Assembly: GCA_039586815.1 (NCBI GenBank)
Contig: JBDHJR010000009.1
Coordinates: 1 to 64,000 of the forward strand
Origin: WVYX01 sp039586815
GTDB lineage: Bacteria; Gemmatimonadota; Gemmatimonadetes; Gemmatimonadales; GWC2-71-9
Length of the DNA: 64,000 nt
Reading direction: 5' to 3'
The notes beneath the pieces were generated by a model. The model had not been told where the DNA came from and made no database searches. It saw only the letters and a list, made by a program, of their open reading frames with translations. Both the position numbers and the translations under genes were made by a program. Every line of letters starts with the position of its first letter. Positions within the stretch are counted from its first letter, which is position 1. Of the stretch, positions 57,174 to 64,000 are shown one piece after another.

Positions 57174-58223
57174 ATGGCGATTCTCGGGCTCGGTGGCGCA
57201 AAATCGACGGTCGCCTTGGACATCGGCAGCGGGCTCCTCAAGCTGGTCGAGGTCGACCACAAGAAGGATGAGCCGGTCCTGAGCCGGGTGGCCGTCACGC
57301 CCGTCCTGGCGGATGCGATCGTCGAGGGCGAGGTGATGGATCCTGACATCGTGGCCGACGCGATCCAGGGACTATTCAGGACCGCCGGCATCAAGCAGAA
57401 GCAGGTGGTCGTGGCGGTGGGCGGTCGCGACGTGATCATCAAGAAGATCCAGGTCGACCGCATGAAGGAAAGCGACGCCTACGAGGTGGTTCGCTGGGAG
57501 GCACAGCAGCACGTGCCGTTCGACATCGAGGCGGTGGAGCTGGACTTCCAGATCCTGGATCCCGACGGCGAGGGCCTCCAGATGGACGTACTCCTGGTGG
57601 CGGCCAAGAGGGACCTGGTCGAGGACAAGATGCAGCTCCTCATCCAGGCCGGTCTGGAGCCCGCCATCGTAGATGTGGACGCCTTCGCGCTCCACAACGC
57701 GTTCGAGCTGAACTACCCCGAGGCAATGACCGGTGTGGTGGCACTGCTCAACATCGGCCACGAGGTCACCAACGTGAACATCCTGCTCGACGGGGTGCCG
57801 CTGCTGACCCGGGACCTGAGTGTGGGGACCCGGAAGTTCCGTGAGGACCTGCAGCGGGAGCGGGGGATGTCGGCCGAGGACGCGGACCACTTGCTCCAGG
57901 GTTATGAGCTCACTCCCGACCTGGAGCCCTATGTGAAGAACCGGGGTGAGGAGATGTCCGTGGGGCTGGAGCGGGCCGGTGCCTTTCTCCAGACCGCGGC
58001 CCGGGACGCCGGGCCTCTGCAGCGGGTCTATTGCTGCGGTGGCGGCGCCAGGATTCCGGGCCTCTCAGACGTGCTCGGAGAGCGACTCCGCCTCCCCGTG
58101 GAGGTAGCCAGCCCGCTGCAGCGCATGCGGGCGAAGGACAACGTGTTCGACACGCTCAACGCCGACGAGATGGGGCCGCTGCTGATGCTTGCCACAGGCC
58201 TCGCCCTGCGGCGGCGTAGCTGA
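57174..58223 (+). CDS. pilM: Type IV pilus assembly protein PilM
   Basis: 349-residue cytoplasmic actin-like ATPase. Visible: ALDIGSGLLKLVEVD (phosphate 1), KMKESDAYEVVRWEAQQHVPFDIEAVELDF-type segment at 100-125, VVALLNIGHEVTNVNIL (phosphate 2) and VYCCGGGARIPGLSDVL (adenosine). It forms a ring that binds the cytoplasmic tail of PilN and connects to PilB/PilC. It begins the pilMNOPQ operon behind a consensus promoter; pilN follows after 18 bases. Confidence 0.93.
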   Translation: MAILGLGGAKSTVALDIGSGLLKLVEVDHKKDEPVLSRVAVTPVLADAIVEGEVMDPDIVADAIQGLFRTAGIKQKQVVVAVGGRDVIIKKIQVDRMKESDAYEVVRWEAQQHVPFDIEAVELDFQILDPDGEGLQMDVLLVAAKRDLVEDKMQLLIQAGLEPAIVDVDAFALHNAFELNYPEAMTGVVALLNIGHEVTNVNILLDGVPLLTRDLSVGTRKFREDLQRERGMSAEDADHLLQGYELTPDLEPYVKNRGEEMSVGLERAGAFLQTAARDAGPLQRVYCCGGGARIPGLSDVLGERLRLPVEVASPLQRMRAKDNVFDTLNADEMGPLLMLATGLALRRRS

Positions 58224-58241
58224 GCGTAAGGGAGCAGGACT

Positions 58242-58922
58242 ATGAGGATCCAGATCAACCTGCTCGGGGGCCCGAGGAAGAAGAAGGCCGGCGCCGGCGT
58301 TTCTCTTCCCAACATCGGCGAGCTGATCAAGGGGATCAAAGATCCTCTGCTGATCGGCGCCGTGGCGGCCTGGATCGTGGTGGGAACCGGGGCGGGCTAC
58401 CTGTTCGTGACGATGCAGGCCGAGGTTGCCGGGCTGCGCGACGAGGCGACTCAGGCACGGCAGGAGGCCCGTCGGTTCTCGAACATGATCGCGCAAAAGC
58501 GCCGAGCGGAGCGGCTGCGCGACTCCCTCGAGACTGAGCTGCGGGAGATCCGCAGCATCGACGCGGACCGCTACGTCTGGCCACACGTGCTGGAAGAGGT
58601 GACCAAGTCGCTGCCCGACTACACCTGGCTCGTGGGTCTGAACGTCGTCCAGGCGGCCCCCGCGGTCACCACCGAGGGAGAGGCTGTCGGGCCGGTGCCC
58701 GTGCGGTTCATGATCGACGGGCGTACCTCGGACATCGGCGCGTACACGCGGTTCCTGCGGAACCTGGCCAATTCCCCTTGGGTCGCGAATGTCGTGCCGG
58801 GTGCCAACCGGACCGTGGTGGAAGACGACAAGGCGCTCACCGCCTTCAGCATTACGGCCACGTTCCGGTCGGCGGACTCGGCATTCATCCGGACCGTTCC
58901 GGTCTCGGCATCGGTGCGCTAG
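58242..58922 (+). CDS. pilN: Type IV pilus assembly protein PilN
   Basis: 226-residue bitopic inner-membrane protein. The cytoplasmic tail MRIQINLLGGPRKKKAG holds the INLL motif that binds PilM; one helix (about 42-64, LLIGAVAAWIVVGTGAGYLFV) is followed by a coiled coil (VAGLRDEATQARQEARRFSNMIAQKRRAERLRD) and a ferredoxin-like domain (VGPVPVRFMIDGRTSDIGAYTRFLRNLANSP). Standard PilN layout. The basic tail is slightly longer than in most PilN. Nine bases separate it from pilO. Confidence 0.92.
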   Translation: MRIQINLLGGPRKKKAGAGVSLPNIGELIKGIKDPLLIGAVAAWIVVGTGAGYLFVTMQAEVAGLRDEATQARQEARRFSNMIAQKRRAERLRDSLETELREIRSIDADRYVWPHVLEEVTKSLPDYTWLVGLNVVQAAPAVTTEGEAVGPVPVRFMIDGRTSDIGAYTRFLRNLANSPWVANVVPGANRTVVEDDKALTAFSITATFRSADSAFIRTVPVSASVR

Positions 58923-58931
58923 GGAGGAGTC

Positions 58932-59537
58932 ATGGCACTCTCCCAGAAGGATCGGCAACAGCTACTCGTGCTGCTCATCATCGTCGCGCTCGGCGGCGGT
59001 GGGGGCTTCTGGTATTTCTGGCGGACGCCCCAGATGGAAGAGGTGACCCTGCTCGAGACCGAGATCGACTCGCTGCGGGCAACGGTGGATTCGGCCCGGC
59101 GGGATCTGGCCTCGGGTACGGTCGAGAGCCTCAGGCAGCGCGTGGCGGACTACGAGGCCAGCCTCGGGCTCATGCGCCGCCTCGTCCCGCTGGAGAACGA
59201 GGTCCCCAGCCTGATCGACGACATCGCGTCACGTGCCACGCTGCGCGGGGTGCACATTCAGGAGATCAACCCGCAGTCCGTGGAGGCTGCGGGGATATTC
59301 GACACGCACCGCTATCGGGTGAGCGTCGTGGGGCACTACGACGAGATCGGGGAGTTCCTGGCCGACGTGGCCTCACTGCCCCGGATCATGGTGCCCTACG
59401 AGCTGACGTTGGGGATCGCTCCGCTGACGGCCCAGGTCGCCTACGGGGACACCACGCGCGCTCTCCTGCAGGCACAGTTCCAGTTGCGGACGTTCGTGAA
59501 GCCGCCGGCCATGGGAGGCAGCGGTGAGACACAATAG
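58932..59537 (+). CDS. pilO: Type IV pilus assembly protein PilO
   Basis: 201 residues. One inner-membrane helix (about 9-27, LLVLLIIVALGGGGGFWYFW), a coiled-coil stretch (EVTLLETEIDSLRATVDSARRDL), and a PilO/GspM-like periplasmic domain (LRRLVPLENEVPSLIDDIASRATLRGVHIQEINPQSV). It pairs with PilN and joins PilP. ATG follows GGAGGA. Its end overlaps pilP by 14 bases. Confidence 0.93.
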   Translation: MALSQKDRQQLLVLLIIVALGGGGGFWYFWRTPQMEEVTLLETEIDSLRATVDSARRDLASGTVESLRQRVADYEASLGLMRRLVPLENEVPSLIDDIASRATLRGVHIQEINPQSVEAAGIFDTHRYRVSVVGHYDEIGEFLADVASLPRIMVPYELTLGIAPLTAQVAYGDTTRALLQAQFQLRTFVKPPAMGGSGETQ

Positions 59538-60030
59538 GGAGTTGGTCTGGATCCTGGCGTGCGCCTGCGTGGTCGCGGCCGGGTGCGGTGGCGAGGAGCC
59601 CCCGCCTCCGCCGCCGACTCAGGTTGCGGCCGAGCCCGTCGCCGCGGTAGAGGCGGACACGGTGGCGGAGCTGCAGCCCGTGGAGCCCGCTCAGCAGGAA
59701 GAGACGGAACTCCAGCGCGAGGTGTTCGCATACGGCGGGTCGGGACGCGACCCGTTCATCTCGCTGCTGCGGTCGGGCGACGTCCGGCCGTTGCTGGAGG
59801 ATCTCCGCGTCACCTCCATCAACTTCAACCCGCGCTATCCAAGCAGCAGTGTGGCCGTGCTGCGCGACACGACGGTCGGGCAACGCTACACGGTGCGCGT
59901 CGGGGACGAGGTGGGCCGGCTGCGGATCGCCGAGATCCGCCAGACCGAGGTGCTCGTGATCATCGAGGAATTCGGCGTCGAGCGGCAGCGGACATTGGCG
60001 CTGCGCCGCAGGCAGGAGGAACTACCATGA
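59524..60030 (+). CDS. pilP: Type IV pilus lipoprotein PilP
   Basis: 168-residue lipoprotein. The lipobox VAAGC places the lipidated Cys at 21. A Pro-rich, Glu-rich linker follows, then a small beta domain: GSGRDPFISLLRSGDVRPLLEDLRVT, VAVLRDTTVGQRYTVRVGDEVG and RLRIAEIRQTEVLVIIEEFGVERQRTLALRR. The RDPF motif and the beta domain are PilP marks. It bridges PilNO to the secretin PilQ, encoded next in ATGA overlap. GTG start at 59524. Confidence 0.9.
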   Translation: MRHNRELVWILACACVVAAGCGGEEPPPPPPTQVAAEPVAAVEADTVAELQPVEPAQQEETELQREVFAYGGSGRDPFISLLRSGDVRPLLEDLRVTSINFNPRYPSSSVAVLRDTTVGQRYTVRVGDEVGRLRIAEIRQTEVLVIIEEFGVERQRTLALRRRQEELP

Positions 60031-61844
60031 GGCGGTCTCTGATACTCGCACTCGCCGGGCTCGTCCTGGTGGCGCCCCGCGCTGTTGCGGCGGGGCCGGG
60101 CGAGGTCAACGCGGTGAGCGTGCTGCCCGGAGCGGGCCGTGCCCACGTCGTGATCGATGTGCTAGGCAGTGTGTCGGTGCAGGACTTCACGTTACAGAAT
60201 CCAGCGCGCCTCGTCATCGACGTGCTCGGAGCCAAGCTCAACGCACGAGAGCTGCTGTACGATGGGCAGAACCGCGGCGGCATCCTGAATGTCCGCTACG
60301 CGCAGTTCCGCCCCGACGTGGTCCGCATCGTACTCGAGCTGGATGAGCTCAAGGACTACCAACTGGAGTATGCGGACGACGCCATCCGGATCACGCTGGG
60401 CGCCGATCGCGGCTTCGCGGCATGGTCGTCGAGCGCTCCCTCCGATTACGCGGTTGCGAATGGAGACCAGCTCTTCGCGCCGGCCGCCGCGGTGATGCCC
60501 ACCGCTGCGCCGCCGCCGCCCGACTTCCTGTCGCAGCAGCCTACGGTGACGGCGTCGTTCGACTCCGCCACCATCGCTGACGTGATGTCCGGCTTCGCGG
60601 AGCTTTCCGGCAAGAGCATCGTCCTCGGCAAGGACATCGAGGGCTACGTCACGGCCGACATCCGCAACCAGCCGTGGGATGTGGCGTTTCAGGTGGTGCT
60701 CGAATCACACGGGCTGGACGCGATCGAGGACCCGCCGGGCATCATCCGTGTGGACTCCCGAGAGGCGCTGCTGGCCCGCGACTCGACCGAGCCCACAGAG
60801 ACACGGATCGTGACGGTCAACTACGCCCGCGCATCGTCTCTGGTGCCGGTGGTCGAGACGATCCTCACGCCGGACCGGGGCCGTGTGGTGGCCGACACCG
60901 GCACCAACAGCCTGATAATCACGGACATCCGCAGCCGGCTGCAGGAGGACGTGGAGTTCGTGCAGCAGCTCGACGTTCAGACGCCCCAGGTTTCGATCCA
61001 GGCGAAGCTGATCTTCGTGAACCGGAGCAACATCGAGGAGCTCGGTGTGCAGTACGACATCGGGAGCCCGACTCAGTTCTACAACACGATGGTCGCGCGG
61101 CCGGACCCGCGCACCAACCAGCCGGTGGACCTCGACGGCGACGGGGTGCCCGACGCCGTGGCGCCGACCGATTTCTTCGATCCGACGGAAACGCCGAGCA
61201 TCGTGGACCTGGGCGGCAATCAGCTGGCCGCCGTCGCGAACGCGGAGTCACAGATCATCAATCCCGCGCTCGAGCTGATCTGGTCCACAGCCATCGGCAA
61301 CTTCAGCATCACCGCATTCGTGAGCGCGTTGCAGCGGGTGGAGCTGGCCGACTTGCAGGCCGAACCCCTGACCTCCACCGCCGACAACACGGAGGCCTAC
61401 ATCCTGGTGGGTGAGCGCACCCCTGTCCGCGTGGTGGACGTGAGCGCGCAGGCCAATCAGGCGCAGGCCACGGTGGACTACGTGGAGACCGGCGTGAAGC
61501 TGCGGGTGACGCCGCACGTCACCAGCAACCGCCAGGTGTTGATGTCGGTGCACGCCGAGAACTCGTCCATCCAGGCGGCCCCGTCGGACCTCGGTTTCAC
61601 GTTCCAGACCCAGGAGGCGCAAAGCCAGATCCTGGTTGATGATGGCCAGACGGCGGTGATCGGAGGGCTCACGGTGACCTCGGTCACGGTATCCAAGAGC
61701 GGAATTCCGTTTCTTGTAGACCTGCCGGTCATAGGTGGCCTCTTCGGCTTCACGCAGCGTGAGGAAACGCGCCAGGACCTTTTGATCCTGGTCACGCCGC
61801 ACATCATCGACAATCCTGCGGCAATGGCTGCGGAGGCCCGCTAA
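60027..61844 (+). CDS. pilQ: Type IV pilus secretin PilQ
   Basis: 605-residue outer-membrane secretin. The signal peptide ends near AVAA. An AMIN domain lies at about 25-115 (RLVIDVLGAKL, VRIVLELDELKDYQLEY), a secretin N0/N1 part at 170-290 (SFDSATIADVMSGFAELSGKSIVLGKDIEG, VVETILTP, NSLIITD), and the secretin core ends in VEVGVKLRVTPHVTSNRQ-type segments (VETGVKLRVTPHVTSNR) and SGIPFLVDLPVIGGLFGFTQREETRQDLLILVTPHII. It forms the gated pore for pili. It overlaps pilP by four bases. A short gap (17 bases) separates it from a lipoprotein gene. Confidence 0.94.
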   Translation: MRRSLILALAGLVLVAPRAVAAGPGEVNAVSVLPGAGRAHVVIDVLGSVSVQDFTLQNPARLVIDVLGAKLNARELLYDGQNRGGILNVRYAQFRPDVVRIVLELDELKDYQLEYADDAIRITLGADRGFAAWSSSAPSDYAVANGDQLFAPAAAVMPTAAPPPPDFLSQQPTVTASFDSATIADVMSGFAELSGKSIVLGKDIEGYVTADIRNQPWDVAFQVVLESHGLDAIEDPPGIIRVDSREALLARDSTEPTETRIVTVNYARASSLVPVVETILTPDRGRVVADTGTNSLIITDIRSRLQEDVEFVQQLDVQTPQVSIQAKLIFVNRSNIEELGVQYDIGSPTQFYNTMVARPDPRTNQPVDLDGDGVPDAVAPTDFFDPTETPSIVDLGGNQLAAVANAESQIINPALELIWSTAIGNFSITAFVSALQRVELADLQAEPLTSTADNTEAYILVGERTPVRVVDVSAQANQAQATVDYVETGVKLRVTPHVTSNRQVLMSVHAENSSIQAAPSDLGFTFQTQEAQSQILVDDGQTAVIGGLTVTSVTVSKSGIPFLVDLPVIGGLFGFTQREETRQDLLILVTPHIIDNPAAMAAEAR

Positions 61845-61861
61845 GCGGCGGAGGCAGGGCT

Positions 61862-62923
61862 ATGCACAACGCGAACTTCTGGAAAGGCGCCGCCGCGACG
61901 GCAATGGTCCTCGCGGCTGGCTGCAACGAGGCGGCGCTCGCGCCGGGCGTACAGCAGGACTTCACCCCGCCCACCGTGAGCATCGCGACCGGCGGCAATC
62001 CCGACACCCTCGACATCTCCGAGGGCCTGCAGTTCTCGGTCACGGCCGGGGACAATCTGGGCCTGAAGAACGTCACTGTGGTGCTCGAAGGGGGCGTCAA
62101 TGGGACGATCGACTCCACCTTCAGCAGCCAGGTGACTGGGATCACCGTCAACTTCGACATCCAGTTTCCCACTGGGAGCGTCGCTGGCGGGTGGGTCAAG
62201 ATCAACGCGCAGGCGGTGGACGGCGCCCTCAACGGCGCCACCGCGCTGGACTCGATCTTCCTGAAGAATGCCGCCGCACTGCTGGTCACACTGCTGAATC
62301 CGAGCGACGGCGCAGTCACCTCGGCGGGCAAGGACTTGCTGGTGAGGGTGCGCGCCACTCAGCGGGACGGCATCAAGCGGGTGGGCTACACCTTCAGCGG
62401 CGTAATTTCGGGTGGCGACTCCTCTGGTACCAAGCAGGTGGGGCTGCCCAGTGACACCACGTTCCTGGATACCCTGACGATCCCGACGGCTGCGCCCGAG
62501 GGCGTGTTCACGATCATTGGATTCGCAGTGGACTCGGCCGACCGGCGGGCGACCAGCGCGCCGATCACGGTGACGATCCAGTCGGTGGTCAACGACACAG
62601 ACCCGCCGATAGTGACCTTCCAGATCGGCGCACGAGTGGAGGTGGACGACACCATCACCGTGAACGCCACTGATCCGAGCGGCATCACGGCGATCGGCTG
62701 GCAAGCCGTCGACCTTGCCGGTGTTCTGGTGAAGAGCGAAACCCGCACGCTGGCCGGCAACTTGACCGACGTCACCGAGAAGTGGGTGGTCGGCTTCAAC
62801 TTCGCGACCCTGCCACAACCCGTTGTGATAACTGCGTTCGCGACGGACGGTGCCGGTAACTCCGGGACGTCGGCGACACCAGCACCTCCGGCGGGTTCGA
62901 GTTCGGAAGGCGGTGGGCGATGA
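61862..62923 (+). CDS. Lipoprotein with three Ig-like domains
   Basis: 353 residues. Signal peptide ends in the lipobox LAAGC (Cys21). Three bacterial Ig-like units can be traced: PPTVSIATGGNPDTLDISEGLQFSVTAGD onward (35-130), VTLLNPSDGAVTSAGKDLLVRVRATQ onward (140-235), and PPIVTFQIGARVEVDDTITVNATD onward (245-335), each ending in an xxxAxDxAxN/R strand. The tail is Pro/Ser/Gly-rich. Such proteins are surface or adhesion parts. It overlaps the following gene as ATGA, 17 bases after pilQ, so it is the next member of the pilus operon. Confidence 0.75.
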   Translation: MHNANFWKGAAATAMVLAAGCNEAALAPGVQQDFTPPTVSIATGGNPDTLDISEGLQFSVTAGDNLGLKNVTVVLEGGVNGTIDSTFSSQVTGITVNFDIQFPTGSVAGGWVKINAQAVDGALNGATALDSIFLKNAAALLVTLLNPSDGAVTSAGKDLLVRVRATQRDGIKRVGYTFSGVISGGDSSGTKQVGLPSDTTFLDTLTIPTAAPEGVFTIIGFAVDSADRRATSAPITVTIQSVVNDTDPPIVTFQIGARVEVDDTITVNATDPSGITAIGWQAVDLAGVLVKSETRTLAGNLTDVTEKWVVGFNFATLPQPVVITAFATDGAGNSGTSATPAPPAGSSSEGGGR

Positions 62924-64000
62924 AACGGACCGCACTTGGCGCGTTGATGGTCGTGGTGGCGGCTGCGTGTAGTGAGGACCGCGTCGCCCAGCCCGAGCCT
63001 CCGATGGACCAGCGGGTGCAGTACGCGATTTCGCCGCGCGTCGAGGTGGACGACTCGCTCAGGGTTGCCGCCTCCGACACGCTTGGCCTGACCCTGGTCG
63101 GCTGGACGGCAACGCTGTATGACGGGACGCTGTTGCGGGCCGATTCCACCTTCCTCAACGGCGAAGAGTACTTCAGCAGGCAGTACTTGTTGGACTTCGA
63201 GCCGGACGCTCGGCAGCTGCCGCTTCCGATCCGAATCACGGCTTTTGCTGTGAACTCGGTTGGCGAGCGGTTCAGCTCGTCCGATCCGTCGGCGTTCGAT
63301 GCCCACATATCCGCCGCGGCCCTGTTGAGCATGCAGGTGGCCGCTGCGGCGGCCGACGGTGTCGACACGGTGTTGGTCGTGTCCGGCGTGACCACGGCAC
63401 TGCCCGAGGGCGGACAGATCGCGGACGCGATCTACAACCGCAATCTCAACGAGGTATACCTCAGCAACATCGATCTGAACCAGCTCGAGGTCTTCCAGGT
63501 GGTGGACACGACGTTCGCGACCGCCATCGATGTTGGCTCCCGTCCGTGGGGTCTAGCCCTGTGGCCGCGCAACACTGCGGGCGACCACGACGACACCGTG
63601 GTCGTGGCGAACTCGGGCGGTACGAACCTGTCCATCGTGGACGTGAGAACGGCGGTCCGGGCCGAGGCATCGCGGCATGCGCTGCCCAACTTCCTGGTCC
63701 AGAGTGTGCAGACCGAGATCGACGAGGCGACCGGGCAGATCAAGCTCAAGATCATCGAGTACGACTTCACCGACCGGCCGGAGTACCTGGGGATGACCTG
63801 CATCCCGAGCGGCGGTGCCGGCACCGCCTGTCTGGCGGACGAGATCTACGCCATCTACTCGACCACGCCCACGATATCCCAGCCCGGCGAGCCGGTGGAC
63901 TACGTGGAGCGCGGTACCGTGCGGTGGGAGAACCTGACGTCGGCCACGCCGGAGTCCCATTTCTTCTGGGAGCAGGCAGCGGTAGCGCCTTCCCCCGACA
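62920..64000 (+). CDS. Lipoprotein with Ig-like and beta-propeller-like parts, truncated at window end
   Basis: Open from ATG 62920 to the last base (at least 360 codons), no stop in the window. Lipobox VAAAC puts the lipidated Cys at 17. An N-terminal domain (VEVDDSLRVAASDTLGLTLVGWTATLYDG and IRITAFAVNSVGER) resembles the last Ig-like domain of the gene before it (VEVDDTITVNATD, VVITAFATDGAGN). From about residue 165 the strands NLNEVYLSNIDLNQLEVFQV and DVGSRPWGLALWP look like YVTN-type propeller blades. Coupled by ATGA overlap. Probably a surface or periplasmic binding protein linked to the pilus locus. Confidence 0.7.
   Translation, partial: MKRTALGALMVVVAAACSEDRVAQPEPPMDQRVQYAISPRVEVDDSLRVAASDTLGLTLVGWTATLYDGTLLRADSTFLNGEEYFSRQYLLDFEPDARQLPLPIRITAFAVNSVGERFSSSDPSAFDAHISAAALLSMQVAAAAADGVDTVLVVSGVTTALPEGGQIADAIYNRNLNEVYLSNIDLNQLEVFQVVDTTFATAIDVGSRPWGLALWPRNTAGDHDDTVVVANSGGTNLSIVDVRTAVRAEASRHALPNFLVQSVQTEIDEATGQIKLKIIEYDFTDRPEYLGMTCIPSGGAGTACLADEIYAIYSTTPTISQPGEPVDYVERGTVRWENLTSATPESHFFWEQAAVAPSPD

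Noticed and set aside
1..64000. Mobile elements, CRISPR arrays, tRNA or rRNA genes
   Set aside because: No transposase, integrase, regular direct repeats or cloverleaf-like sequence was found in the gaps examined.

Overview
The window is high-GC DNA, densely coded on both strands, with many ATGA/GTGA stop-start overlaps between neighbouring genes. The mixture of Ser/Thr kinases, an LptF/LptG pair next to a giant SprA-like outer-membrane protein, M28/M16/M24 peptidases, a CcmABCD cluster and a full type IV pilus locus fits a diderm bacterium of the FCB group, most likely Gemmatimonadota. The assignment rests on protein style and gene content; no rRNA or other marker is present. I saw no tRNA, rRNA, CRISPR, insertion sequence or prophage.

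Layout. 1-9722: end of a secreted protein, a Na+/solute symporter with a tiny membrane peptide gene, an ornithine-cyclodeaminase-like enzyme, two Ser/Thr kinases, an MFS carrier, an M28 peptidase and a two-TM sensor-like protein. 10045-16893: a lipoprotein, a TPR protein, an M16 peptidase, a cyclic-nucleotide-binding protein, a CDP-alcohol phosphatidyltransferase, two small outer-membrane proteins and an OsmC protein. 17390-21806: DsbA-VKOR oxidative folding pair, STAS protein, receiver protein and ccmABCD, including an unusually small ccmD. 21800-23396: DUF92 protein and a SigR/RsrA-like sigma/anti-sigma pair. 23531-30545: V4R-like protein, M24 peptidase, heme A synthase, NhaC antiporter, lptG and lptF. 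30639-37651: SprA-like protein and a glutaminyl-cyclase-like M28 lipoprotein, translationally coupled.

37723-64000 is largely a type IV pilus region: a ComEA-like protein, pilB-pilT-pilC, a cold-shock gene, pilS-pilR, a four-gene coupled block (spermidine-synthase fusion and three glycosyltransferases), two major-type prepilins, pilV-pilW-pilX-like minor pilins, pilMNOPQ, then two Ig-like/propeller lipoproteins. A textbook sigma-54 promoter in front of the first prepilin, together with the NtrC-type PilR, predicts PilSR control of the major pilin. A consensus sigma-70 promoter precedes pilMNOPQ. The glycosyltransferases between pilSR and the pilins suggest pilin glycosylation.

Most interesting: (1) four of the five non-lipoprotein signal peptides with a predictable cleavage site end in Ala-Gln, and a glutaminyl-cyclase-like gene is fused by ATGA overlap to the SprA-like gene, which points to a pyroglutamate capping system like the Q-rule known in Bacteroidetes; (2) the second kinase reads in frame from the first kinase's stop codon and has no ATG, GTG or TTG before its ATP-binding loop; (3) the 31-residue membrane peptide coupled to the symporter.
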